Source: Nicotiana tabacum
Taxonomy: Eukaryota > Streptophyta > Magnoliopsida > Solanales > Solanaceae
DNA length: 64,000 nt
Direction: 5' to 3'
Assembly: GCF_000715075.1 (NCBI RefSeq)
Contig: NC_134082.1
Span: forward strand, 102,402,399 to 102,466,398
In this document: one piece after another, positions 34,980 to 46,181 of the stretch
How the letters are laid out: each line of letters starts with the position of its first letter
Numbering within the stretch: the first letter of the stretch is position 1
Translations under genes and position numbers: made by a program
Notes under the pieces: model-generated
What the model was told of the DNA's origin: nothing
Seen by the model: only the letters and a program-made list of their open reading frames with translations
Database searches by the model: none

Positions 34980-35199
34980 TGTAAGGCCCCGTGAAAATTT
35001 CTACTCAAAATCCGAAAGCTCGTAGTGTCAAGTTAGGTATATGTCCATTAAAAAGTTAAGGAACAATGTTTTCCAGAAAAGCACATTTTTGCGGTCCATT
35101 ATGCGATCGCAGAATAGGTATGCAGACCGCATAGTCGCCGTATAGTCAGGCAGTTTATGGTTAATTTGAGGTAAACTATGCGACCAATTATGCGATCAC

Positions 35200-35204
35200 A
35201 AAAT
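35200..35204. repeat. Left target duplication of Athila (imperfect)
   Basis: AAAAT, against ATAAT at 49098-49102: four of five match. The LTR ends (TG...CA) lie exactly next to both, so a mutation in one copy is likely. Confidence 0.65.
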
Positions 35205-36151
35205 TGATCATTGCCTACTCCGCACCACTAAAAAGTAGGAAGAGAGAGTCGCAATAGCTTTTACCCGATTTGTGGGTCGGGATCGATTTTCATAGGGAGC
35301 TAGGAATGGAGTCGAGTATCTATTTAGATTGGAATTGTGTAGTTGTTCCAAATATCACTTCCAATCATTTTTGGTTTTTCTTTAACAAACTACTATTATC
35401 AACTACTAATTATAAATGCAACTTGATTATGCTAAACGAGAATTGCTAAAAGTTGTATCTAATGGATAAAAAAAGGCACTAGGGTAGTGGCATCCTCCTA
35501 GGTGGCCAATTGACGGGTAATTGCTTCTAAGGCATGATTGATATGATTGGGGAAATATGCTATAACCGCTGCACGATTTTACCTACTCTCACACCTCTCG
35601 GTAGAGAGAGTGATTTTTCCCAATTGATACTCTCAAGACCAAATGGGTAGGTAATTTTGCTCAAGCAACTAGGGTTCAAGTCGGGTAATTACTCTCTCGA
35701 GGTTTAACCCTTTAATTGGGACTATCAATTCTCTTGACTCCATCCCAATTCCTTGTTGGGTCAATTATAGAGACATAGGCTCTCTTTTTCAAGAAGAGCC
35801 AAGTCAACTTAGCACAAACCAGTGTTTGCAACCACCAATTCATAGATTAAACCATAAAATTGACCCAAATAACAAACACCCATAGGTTATCTAACCTTAA
35901 ATCACAACACCTATCAATTACCCACACTAGGGTTGAGCCACAAACCTAGCTAATGGGTTTAGCTACTCATGCTTGAAGAGAAAAATAGAGAAATAGATGA
36001 AGATAAAGACATATTAATTAATTGCTAACGTAGATACAAAGATTCAATGATAAAAACTAAGTAAAAATGCCTAAAATAGCTACAGATGGTCTTCTCACGA
36101 GCGCAGCTCTGTTCAGAAAATAGTTGATGCCCTAAAAATGGTAAAAAGGTT

Positions 36152-36160
36152 CTATTTATA
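36152..36160 (-). promoter_or_regulatory. TATA box, Athila 3' LTR
   Basis: The minus strand reads TATAAATAG. The same nonamer is at 48501-48509 in the other LTR and at 41343-41351 inside the element. Confidence 0.7.
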
Positions 36161-36197
36161 CTAATCTGGAAAAATTATACCAAAATGCGCCTGCGGG

Positions 36198-36545
36198 GTC
36201 AGTGCGGACCGCACAAAATGGTGTGTGGCCGCACTAGGCTCTTGACTCTGAAATTTTAACTCTCTAAAACCAGGCTCCATGGACCGCATAGAATGGACCG
36301 CGACCGCAGAGGTTTCCAATGCGGTTCGCGCAGAATGGACTGCGGACCGCACAGGCTTGAACGTTGGCACTTGACATCTCTCTGAAGTTTGCTTCTGCGG
36401 ACCGCGTAAAATGGTTGTGCGGACCGCAATGTCTTTTGTGCGGACTGCACAATATTTACTGAGGCCGCACTGCTTTGATGCCTTCAAATTCAGCTCTTTG
36501 AATCTCCCTAGTGTAGACCGCACAAAGTGTAGTGCGGCCGCACTA
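36198..36545 (-). repeat. CpG palindrome modules in Athila 3' LTR U3
   Basis: Five modules of the type GTGCGGACCGCAC - AAAATG - GTGCGGCCGCAC, each a pair of palindromes with a short AT spacer. They stand about 40 to 390 bp upstream of the TATA box on the minus strand. Some members have lost CpGs (for example TAGTGTAGACCGCAC). Confidence 0.8.
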
Positions 36546-36748
36546 GGCCTGTTTGTCCTGAGTTGTCTTGTCTTTGGTACTTGTACAGGTTTCACTCCTT
36601 TTAACCCGATCTTTGACGTCTCGTCACTTTGTTGATCAAACCTGCAATCAAGCACAACTTATGAGCCTTTTGGGACTATTTTGTAAGAATTTATAATCAA
36701 AGCGTAAGCAAGAAGGAGCATGAAACACGTCAAAATCCCTAGTTATCA

Positions 36749-36764
36749 ACTCCCCCAAACTTAA
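36749..36764 (-). promoter_or_regulatory. Polypurine tract of Athila
   Basis: The minus strand reads TTAAGTTTGGGGGAGT directly before the 3' LTR start. The GGGGGAG core suits priming of plus-strand DNA. Confidence 0.75.
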
Positions 36765-38606
36765 GTTGTTGCTTGTCCTCAAGTAAACAAAATAAGACCC
36801 ACCCCTTAAGGGAAAATCCAAGAAGTTTCATATATCCTAAAGTAACCTCAACTAGCATCAATTGGGACTAACAATTGCCCTCAATACAAATGAATTATTA
36901 ACAACATTTAACCTTTGAAAAACCATGGATCAAGTGTGACACAAAAGCATCAAGAGTTGACTCATTACATCAAAGAAATCTATCAACTACTTTGGTCATT
37001 GTGGAACCCAAACTCATACATCCTCAACTCTCCATAAGCAAATCTCACCTTTTAGAATATTGGCACACAAACCGAGGTTAATGGGAATTCACTCATCTCT
37101 CTCAAGAAAAGGTCACTAGTCCGGCTCTAAGTACCATATGCTTGCCCTTTATGTAAGTATCCACTAATGTAAGCTTTATTCAACTCAAGATCATATAAGG
37201 CTTTTGTGGAGTTATTGTGAAGGCTTTTGGTTCGGGGGAGGAAATGTTTTGATCTAAGTGGGTTCTATCTTCCCTTAAGCACTTCTTTTGATTTATTTGG
37301 CACACATTCTTTTGACTCTTTGAGTTATCTCACTTCTTTCTAAGGGGCTAGAGAGGTACATTGTCACTCTTTCTTGTGCAATTCAAACCTCTTCTCATTT
37401 TTCAACTTTCCACACCTTTCTTTATTTTGCTTTTCTTGAATACCTTTTTATTATTTTTTACATTGAGCATTATCTTTTGTCTTTTGCTTTTCTTTCTTTT
37501 TCATTGCCTTTCCTTTTCTTCATTTTTGTGCCTTTTACCACTTTGTTGTCATTCCTCGTCTCTCCCCCCAAACTTATACTTTTGCCATGTGCTCAAGAAA
37601 AGATCAGGTGCCAAGAGAGGGTATCTTTTAGAATAGGTATAGGCTTGTATCATGGTTCTTGAAAGAAACAGGTCTAAGGCTCAAAAGGGTTAACTAGGGA
37701 TCATATCATTGGTAGGCTATGGAATTGTTTAAACTATCATTTGGATCAAGGAGAGCCTATAATCACGTCTCAAGTCAAAATTCACTTAGGATTTCACCTT
37801 AACAAACATTCGGGGCAAGTTCTAGACCAATGGCTCGGGACTTGGATTTGCAATTCAATTACTCACCACACAAGCTAAAGGATCGCTAAAGACATAGAGT
37901 CGGGGGCCTACAACGACCTTAGATACGATTTGAGCACCCAATGGTCCCAAAAAACCACTTGATGATTATCGGTCAACACAAGAGTCTGAAGGTCACGACT
38001 TTCATCATCCTAAACACAACATTTTGTCTTTGACCATGGGATCAAAGGCAAATGTGCTAGGCTCAAGTGAAGTTTTGCTTGAGGTATCCTTAATTATAAA
38101 CTACTAAAAACAAAAAACAAAAATAGACTCAAACCCTTAAGAAGGTTGTGACGCCATCCATCATTGGGAAGAGCCACCCGGTTCACACAACACTCCACCT
38201 TTGGAAAGAACCGTGGCATTAAGAAAACCAAAGGCTTATTGATAACGTCCAAAACAAAACAAAAAGCTGCGAACATAAATAAGAAGCTAAAAACGGAAAA
38301 TGTTTGCGAAGATAGAACGAATATATACAATAGGGGATTTGAATATACAACGGGGATGAATATATACAATGATGTAACTTTATATACATACCCAAATAAA
38401 GATGAAAAATGCGATAAAAGTAACTAAATATCAAATTATATACAGACCAAATGTGAAAATCTAGAAAGCATAAAATGAATCAATATATACAGTCATCCCA
38501 AAAATGTAGGGCGCACCCCCTCAAATAAAAGATGGCATTGTCCCCAACGCCAACTAATCAAAATAAGCATCGTCAAAAATAATAGAAAAAAGGATATGAA
38601 GACCCC
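36765..38606 (-). other. Athila 3' spacer between env-like ORF and 3' LTR
   Basis: About 1.8 kb without a supported gene. Frames such as 37361-37662 and 38094-38434 are low-complexity (Phe/Leu- or Lys-rich) and have no family match that I know. Long untranslated 3' regions are usual in Athila. Confidence 0.6.
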
Positions 38607-40553
38607 CTAAGTCGTGTTTGTCTGCATATGCTCATGGGTGGTCCTTGGGTCCTCCGTGTGCTTAGGAACCTCAGACTGGTTCCCGGTGGTTTGCTCTGCT
38701 GCTACTGGGACCTAGGCCTGGACCTCGACAGGCTGTGGAACTGGTACATCCTGTGGCTGACTAGAGGAAGCCTCCGGTGGGTCCGCCAACTGGATGATGG
38801 CATCATCTGCTCTAGGGTTCTTCCTCCTCTTAGGAGGCCTCTAGGGCTGCTCTGGCTATGGATGAGCTACTGAGACTGGGTCATCGAGAAACAGGTCCAA
38901 AGGCAGCTGGTCTGCCTTCAGTCTATATACATCTGCCCTCAGCTCCTTTACGGACTCCTTGGAGGCCCATGTCTTCCTAAGCTTCTTATGCTCCCGAGCA
39001 AGCTCCTTGAGAGCCTTGATGTGTGAATCGACTACCTTGGTCAATGTCTCCTGGGTAGTGAGGATTTTCTTCTAGTTCTCAAGTATCTCTTTCAAAGCAT
39101 CCTCTATCGACTGGGGCACCTGTGGGGCTGGAGGAGCCGACTAAGCCTCTACTGTGGTAGTCAATGTGGACAACGTGGATGAGGCAATCTGCATCTGTTT
39201 ATACTCAAAAGTGCCTGGCTCAACCGGTGGGCAATGATAGGATGTGCCCGGGTAGATGGGATCTCCGGGCTTGCTGATATGGAAGGTCCGGGAGGCATCT
39301 CAGTATGAGTAGAAGTAGGCTCAGCTGGGGTCTCTACCATAACTAGCTCTTCAGACTGGCCAGTTGGGGCAGAAGCAGGGGCTTTGTAGTTCTTGTCCTT
39401 GGGGTTGTCATTCCCCTTCAAGCTGTACCAGGAGAACATGGTTGTCGCCTTGATAGTTCCGGTCGCTCTCGTCACCCACTATAGAAATGATCCGGGACAT
39501 CACATTCCCTACGTTGATGGGGTACCTCGCCATAATGGGCGCAACCAAAATAGCCCGGTGGAGAGAAAGTGTCTGGTCATGGGTAGTAGGGTCTAACCGG
39601 CTGCACACAAATGTTTCCCAACCCCTCGCCTCAAAGTTTAGGGTCCTCCATAGTATTTTGACCCCAACAGTCAACCACTCCGGAATGGTACCTGGGATTG
39701 CCAAGTACTGAGCTAACCATGGACGGACCTCCTCGCCCATCTCCAGCTTTGCCATGTAAAGAGACTCATCTTCCTCATTGAAACCCAGATATTCATTGAG
39801 TGACTTCCCGTCAAACAACACCTTGAGGTTCCGAACCTTAGTCACTTTGGAACCCTTTACGATGTGGGCTACATTACAGTAGAACTCTTTGACTAAGTGT
39901 TTATTGGCATCCACGTAGTCATCTAAAAAGTGCTCCCAACCCACTCTCATTCTGAACTGTCTATGCACATCAGGGTTGTAGGGTAAAAGATCTCTTTCAA
40001 TGAAACTCCACTCCTGTATCAATTTTCTCACTGGCTACCACTCCCTAAATTTGTGGTACGCCACCTGTCTCACGAACCTATCCTCCCAAACTTCGGGTTT
40101 TCTAGTTCGGGCAATGCCCCCAACCAGAGGCTCACCACCCTCAGCTAGCTCCTCATGCCCTTGCACTTCCTCCTCGTCTCCGTCTGTACCCTCCCTAGAT
40201 AATGAAGCTGTGGAGGAGGTGGAGTATTCACCACTGCTGGCTGCTTAGCCCTCAAATGACTCAGTAGAAACATGCCCTGGTGCTTGGACAGTGGGTGATG
40301 GTGGAGGAGTGTCATCTGTCAATCTGAAACTTGAGTGGAAATGTGTTGGTGCTAAGTCTGACGAGATATCTTGGGAGGGAAGATACTCACTCCTCGATAG
40401 ATCACAGGCTCTATCAGCTGCCTTAATTGCCTTTCTCATCTTCTTTATGTTTTGACGAGCCTAGGGAGTGAGTTTAACCAATCTCTGCTTCCCTCCCCGG
40501 GAGTAATCGCCTCTGCCGAGTTTTTTGGAGCCTTTACCTCTTTGTTTAATCAT
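38607..40553 (-). pseudogene. Env-like ORF of Athila, several stops
   Basis: The minus-strand ATG at 40553 lies just after a splice-acceptor-like TTTGCAG. The first frame runs to a stop near 40464, then from 40439 to 40245, then in the best-kept part 40031-39408 with ERDLLPYNPDVHRQFRM, EFYCNVAHIVKGSKV and KSLNEYLGFNEEDE. This region resembles the plant 'putative transposon protein' domain (PF20167 type) found downstream of pol in Athila and related elements, often called env-like. A helical tail (39044-38856) and a proline-rich end follow to a TAG at 38607. I see no clear signal peptide or membrane segment, so envelope function is unsupported by sequence. Confidence 0.7.
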
Positions 40554-40560
40554 TATCTGC
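40554..40560 (-). promoter_or_regulatory. Candidate splice acceptor before env-like ORF
   Basis: The minus strand reads TGTGTTTGCAG|ATAATG around 40571-40551, so an acceptor AG lies three bases before the env-like ATG. A spliced env-type message has been proposed for such elements; here only the motif is seen. Confidence 0.4.
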
Positions 40561-40660
40561 AAACACAGTCATCGCACATTGTTAGTATCAATAGAAACAG
40601 TGAGCAACATTTATGCAGAAAGGATTGCAGACAAACTTGAAAAGTTGCAGAAACAGCCCA

Positions 40661-40960
40661 GTGCGGACTGCACAAAATGAAGTGCGGCCGCATAGGGACC
40701 ATCGCGGACCGCACAAAAATGAATGTGGTCCGCACAGGGATAGGGTTCAGACTACCCTTCCTCTGAATCTGACCAGTGTTGCCCGCACAAAATAGTACTG
40801 CGGCCGCACTGGGCCAGAGCGGACCGCACAAAATGTAGTGCGGCCGCACTGGGCAAGGGTCACCTTGACACAAGATCATCAGTGCGGTCCGCACAAAGTG
40901 GTACTGCGGACCGCACTAGGGCACCACAGACCGCATAAAAATGACCGCGGTCCGCACAAT
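40661..40960 (-). repeat. CpG palindrome modules before env-like ORF
   Basis: Six or seven copies of GTGCGGACCGCAC / GTGCGGCCGCACT palindromes with CAAAATG spacers. On the minus strand they fall between the internal TATA box and the env-like ATG. Open frames read through them (Arg/Pro/His-rich) are artefacts of the repeat. Confidence 0.8.
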
Positions 40961-41342
40961 GTGCCCAGAAGTGGCACTGAGTTAGGGTTCTTAGATTTGC
41001 CTTAAAGTCCAATTTCCCACTAAATTATTGTCCCTAAACGATTTACCCAGTCCATAAAACTACTAAGTTCACATAAATCAACCTTTAAACTTATCTAATC
41101 CTAGAGTCAAACTAATTATGGGAGGAAGAAGAAGAAGAATAAGCTAAGAAAAGAAAAATGAAAACAGAACAAAATTACAAAATTAATCATGGAAGAAATG
41201 AGTGTAATGTTACCAGATTATAAGGTGGAGTGACTTTAATCAATGCTAAGCAAGTTTTTACGATCAATATTAGGGAGTGAACAGTAAGAATATTGCTCTG
41301 AGATTCAATTTTTGCGAAAAGGGTAAAAGGGGTCCCTAGGGT

Positions 41343-41351
41343 CTATTTATA
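41343..41351 (-). promoter_or_regulatory. Internal TATA box of Athila
   Basis: The minus strand reads TATAAATAG, identical to the LTR TATA box. Palindrome modules begin 30 bp upstream (41381), much as in the LTR. It could drive a separate message for the env-like ORF, whose ATG is about 790 bp downstream. Confidence 0.5.
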
Positions 41352-41380
41352 GAAAAGCCCCTGGGGCCCAGCCTTACCTA

Positions 41381-41600
41381 CCAGTGCGGACCGCACAAAA
41401 TGGACCGCGGTCCGCACTGCGCTGTTATGAGCAGGCTTGGCCCAGTATCCCACTGCGGTCCGCACAAAATAGACCGCGATCGCAGTGGTCCACCGCGGAC
41501 CGCACAAAGTGTAGTGCGGCCGCAGTGGCCAACTTCAGAGAGGTATCACTTTGGCCTTCACCAATGCGGACCGCATAGAATGTAGTGCGGCCGCACTGGC
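41381..41600 (-). repeat. CpG palindrome modules upstream of internal TATA
   Basis: Four module pairs, including CAGTGCGGACCGCACAAAAT and AGTGCGGCCGCACT (a perfect 14-bp palindrome with a NotI-type core). The first 20 bases are identical to the first module of the LTR (near 36200). Confidence 0.8.
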
Positions 41601-41787
41601 AACTTCAGAGACTAAACAATTTCTTGCACTACCTCAACACAATCCCTACAATATCTCACAACTAGTCAGCCCAAAAATCAATCCTATACTACAAAGAAAA
41701 TCAAAGAAAACAAGAAGAAAAATACATGGGTTGCCTCCCAAGAAGCGTCTGATTTAACGTTGCGGCACGACGCATGTTACCACCACG

Positions 41788-43195
41788 TCACTTAAGATGA
41801 AAGAGCGCCACCATGTGGTTGTCATCAAACTTTCCAAGATAATGCTTGACCCAGTGCCCATTAACTCTAAAGACTTCACCATTTTTGTTTTTCAAATCAA
41901 GAGCACCAAAAGGGGTCACAAACACAACTTCAAACGGTCCACTCCATTTGGATTTGAGCTTTCCTAGAAACAGACGTAACCGGGAGTTGAACAAGAGAAC
42001 CAAATCACCTACGTTGAACTCCTTTGTACGAGCATATTTGTCATGAAGGTACTTCATCTTGTCCTTATACAAGGACAAACTGGAGTAGACATGAAATCTA
42101 AATTCATCGAGTTCATTGAGTTGTTCAACACGAAGATTAGCTGCAACATCCCATTCAAGGTTCAACTTCCTCAAAGCCCACATGGCCTTGTGCTCTAATT
42201 CAACCGGAAGATGGCATGCTTTCCCAAACACCAACCGATACGGATACATCCCAATCGGAGTTTTGTAAGCCGTCCGATAAGCCCATAGAGCGTCATCCAA
42301 CTTCTTCCACCAATCGGTCCTATTTGCATTGACTGTCTTGGACAAGATACTTTTGATTTCTCTATTGGATACTTCCACTTGACACTAGCTTGAGGATGAT
42401 AAGGGGTCTAAACCTTATGATTGATACCGTACTTGGAAAGCAATGTGTCAAAACTTTATTGCAAAAGTGAGACCCCCCATCACTAATAATCGCACGAGGA
42501 GTGCCAAACCTTGTGAATATGCTCTTTTTAAGAAATGCAACAACACTTCGGGCTTCATTGTTAGACAAAGCCACGGCTTCAACCCATTTTGAGACATAGT
42601 CAACCGCCACAAGAATGTAAGTATTCCCACAAGAGCTAACAAATGGACCCATGAAATCGATGCCCCAAACATCAAAGATATCCACTTCAAGAATGGTATT
42701 GAGAGGCATCTCATCCCCTTTTGAAATTCCATTTGCTCTTTGGCAATCGTCACACCTCTTCACAAAATCACCCACATCTTTGAACAAGGTGGGCCAATAG
42801 AATCCACAACTAAGGACTTTTGAGGAGGTCCTCACCCCACCATGATGGCCACCATAGGGTGAAGAATGGCAAGCCTCTAAGATACTCAATTGTTCTTCCT
42901 CCGGGACACATCTACGAATCACACCATCAGTGCAAATCTTGAACAAGTATGGCTCATCCCAATAGAAATCCAAACTATCCCGCTTGAGCTTCTTCCTTTG
43001 GTTAGAAGAGAGCTCACACAAGATTACTCCAGTCACAAGGTAATTGGAAACATCAGCAAACCATGGCATATCATTCATTGACATCGCAAGGAGTTGTTCG
43101 TCGGGAAATGAATCATTGATCTCAAGGCCTCCCCTCCTCCTCCAAACGGGACAAGTGGTCCGCCACTTGATTCTCACTACCTTTCCGGTCCACAA
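41788..43195 (-). pseudogene. Integrase of Athila
   Basis: The zinc finger shows HSSPYGGHHGGVRT and CDDCQRANG; the core has WGIDFMGPFVSS with the first Asp and AIISDGGSHFCNK with the second. Frameshifts near 42450 and 42385 move the frame; it continues as [12 protein letters not shown] with the Glu, then [20 protein letters not shown] and the Athila-type tail ending GHWVKHYLG and LFHLK at 41788. It would insert element DNA in the nucleus. All three catalytic residues are present but not in one frame. Confidence 0.9.
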
Positions 43196-44557
43196 TTTCT
43201 AGATCAAACTCTTGAAGTAGTAACACCAATCTCATCAATCTTGCCTTGGAGTCTTTCTTTGTCATCAAGTACCTAAAGGCGGCATGATCGGTGTGCACTA
43301 TAACTTTGTCCCCCATAAGATATGGTCGAAACTTTTCTATTGCAAACACTATAGCCAATAACTCTTTCTCGATGGCGGTATAGTTCCTTTGAGCCTCATT
43401 CATAGTCTTGCTTGCGTAGTATACCGGATGAAACCTCTTGTTAACCCTTTGACTCAAAATAGCCCTAGCTGCAACGTCACTTGCGTCACACATGAGCTCG
43501 AAAGGCAAGCTCCAATTTGGTGCGGTAATGATAGGGGTAGTGGTCAACTTAAGCTTGAGAAGCTCGAATGCTTGCATACATCCCTCATCGAACACAAACT
43601 TTGCATCCTTTTCTAGAAACTTGCACAAGGGGTGTACCACTTTTGAAAAATCTTTTATAAACCTCCGGTAAAAACCCGCATGCCCAAGAAAACTCCTCAC
43701 CCCTTTGACAGAAATGGGGGGAGGAAGCCTTGAATCACCTCTATCTTGGCTTTGTCAACTTCAATTCCATGATTTGAGATTTTGTGACCCAACATTGTAC
43801 CCTCTTCAACCATGAAATGGCATTTTTCCTAATTGAGTACGAGGTTTGTGTCTTCACACCGGGCCAACACTCTATCCAAATTACCTAAACACTCTTCAAA
43901 GGAATCACCAACCACGCTGAAATCATCCATGAATACCTCCAATATATCTTCCACCATGTCGGTGAAAATAGCCATCATGCATCTTTGGAATGCCGCCGGA
44001 GCATTACACAATCCGAACGACATCCGAGAGAAAGTGAAGGTTCCATACGTACAAGTAAAGGTGGTCTTCTCTTGGTCCTCCGGGGCAATTAAGATTTGAT
44101 TATACCCCGAGTACCCATCTAAAAATCAATAAAAAGCACGCCCCGCGAGACGATCAAGCATTTGGTCAAGGAATGGCAATGGGAAATGGTCCTTTCGGGT
44201 CACCTTGTTTAGCTTCCGGTAATCCATACATACCCTCCAACCTGTGACTGTCCGAGTAGGAATAAGTTCATTGTTGTCATTGGTCACCACAGTCATACCA
44301 CCCTTCTTTGGTATACATTGCACCGGAGAAGTCCACGAGCTATCAGAAATGGGGTACACAACCCCGACATCTAACCACTTGATCACCTCTTTCTTCACCA
44401 CTTCTTGCATAGTCTTGTTCAATATTCTTTGATGCTCCAAGGAAGGATTTGCATCATCCTCCAAGATAATTTTGTGCATACAGAATGCGGGTCTTATTCC
44501 CCAAATGTCAGTTAGAGTCCATCCAATTGCGCTTTTCCACTTTTGAAGCACCGCCAA
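43122..44557 (-). pseudogene. RT and RNase H of Athila
   Basis: RT begins after IRPAFCMHKIILEDDA; palm motifs are GWRVCMDYRKLNKVTRKDHF and, after a TAG near 44126, LDGYSGYNQI. The active site is VFMDDFSVVG (44023-43829). A further TAG interrupts at 43829 and a frameshift lies near 43725. RNase H runs 43700-43122 with [33 protein letters not shown] and [13 protein letters not shown], ending [13 protein letters not shown]. Confidence 0.92.
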
Positions 44558-46181
44558 AGTGGACTCAACCTACATGTTAGTAATGCAAGAAGAAAGAATA
44601 ACTGGTAAAGTAGAGTTTGAGCCCAAGAATTCATACCTGAGGTATGGAGGAAGTGGTTTCAACTCCAACACCGGTGGCTCCTCAATTGATGGTTTTGTTG
44701 GTGGAGTTTTCTGGTTTTCAAGATCCAAAGACAATTTTCTAGGCTCATAGGAATAAGAGCCCATCCCATGTAAGGCATTCACGCACTCCACTCTACTTGC
44801 ATCCTCATTGACATCAAGATTTAATAGCATGGTCTCAAGAGGATCCTCTACTTTGATCATCGCACTGGTATCATCTACAATCACAGCCGTGACAAGGTCT
44901 ACAAATAAGCACACCTCGGTGCTATTAGGTTACTTCATAGACTTGCAAACATGGAAAATGACCTTTTCATCTCCCACTCGGAAAGTGAGCTCACCCACTT
45001 CAACATCAACCAATGCCTTACCCGTTGCAAGGAAAGGTCTGCCCAAGATAATAGGAACCTCATAGTCCACTTCACAATCCAAAATGACAAAGTCAGCTGG
45101 CAAAATGAATTTGTCCACCCGGACAAGCACAATCATCAATAATGCCCAAAGTTTTCTTCATCGATCGATCCGCCATTTGAAGTCTCATTGAGGTTGGCCT
45201 AGGTTGCTCGATACCCAAAGTTTTGAAAACCGAGTAGGGCATTAAATTGATACTAGCTCCCAAATCACATAGAGCCTTGGCAAAATCCGCACTCCCAATG
45301 GTGCAAGGAATGGTGAAAGCACCGGGATCTTCAAGCTTCGGGGCCATTGAATGCACTATAGCACTAACTTGGTGAGTCATCTTTATAGTTTCACAATCCA
45401 TAGAACGCTTCTTTGTAACCAAGTCTTTCATGAATTTTGCATAACCCGACATTTGTTCAAGTGCCTCCACCAAAGGCACATTAATAGATAATCTCTTCAT
45501 CATGTCAATGAACTTTTTAAACTGATTATCATTCTTCTGCTTCGCGAGCCTTTGAGGATAAGGTGGAGGTGGTCTTAGCAAAGGAGCCTTGGCTTTTGGC
45601 ACAACCGACTCCGGCATGTCAATTATGTGTTCCCTAGACGGGTTCACATCATTTTGGGTTTCCACCTCGACTTCTTGAATATCAATCCTCACTTTATTAT
45701 TCACATTTTCATCAACCACATCTTCACCTACCAAAGGGACTTCGTCATCTTGCAACTCAACATCATCATCCACCACTTGTTTTTGCTTAGAGGCATTCAC
45801 ATCACCACTTCTCCCACTTCTTGTTGTGACTGCCATAACATGATTGTTCCCACCCTTTGGGTTCACTACCGTATCACTTGGTAGAGCACCCTTCAGGCGA
45901 GTATTTAATGACTGAGAGATTTGGCCTAATTGCACCTCCAAGTTTCGGATAGAGGTGTTGTGAGAAGTTAACTGTGCATCCAAATCCGCATTCCTCTTCA
46001 TAATTTGCTCAAACATCATTTCAATTTTGATCATATCATTACCTGAAGAACTAGGACCTTGAGAAGGGAAAGAGGTGGATTGTTCAGTTGTTGGTACATT
46101 GGGGGCCTTTGAAAGCCTTGCCCCCGGTTGCCTTGGTTTCCATTGTTGTTCCACCCTCTTTGATTGTTGTTGTTGCCCCAA
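44558..46181 (-). pseudogene. Protease region of Athila
   Basis: The retropepsin active site is in KALCDLGASINLMPYSVF (DLGA in place of DTGA, usual in Athila). Upstream is a Gag-Pol linker with RPPPPYPQRLAKQK and the KFIDMMKRLSINVPLVEALE helix. The frame shifts near 45100 into [12 protein letters not shown] frames and resumes at 45139 as the flap and [15 protein letters not shown] region, then runs to the RT linker at 44914-44570. It would process the Gag-Pol polyprotein. Confidence 0.85.

Larger units (their letters stand above)
35205..36748 (-). repeat. 3' LTR of Athila (1544 bp)
   Basis: The minus strand starts TGATAACTAGGG at 36748 and ends AATGATCA at 35205. A TATA box is at 36152-36160 and the palindrome cluster directly upstream of it at 36198-36545. 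A run of ACTCTC/GAGAGT inverted pairs lies in the downstream R/U5 part near 35585-35615. Confidence 0.9.

Noticed and set aside
37361..38434. Phe/Leu-rich ORFs that could be membrane proteins
   Set aside because: They are on both strands of a T-rich tract in the Athila 3' spacer, with no conserved pattern; a hydrophobic reading of poly-T-rich DNA is expected by chance.
38607..40553. Calling the third Athila ORF a true envelope gene
   Set aside because: No convincing signal peptide, transmembrane segment or cleavage site was seen; only position and family habit support 'env-like'.
41384..41585. Arg/Pro/Ser-rich ORFs over the palindrome clusters (also at 36161-36655, 40553-40894, 48744-49004)
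   Set aside because: CpG palindromes lack stop codons in several frames on both strands; the 'proteins' repeat with the DNA modules and have no other support.
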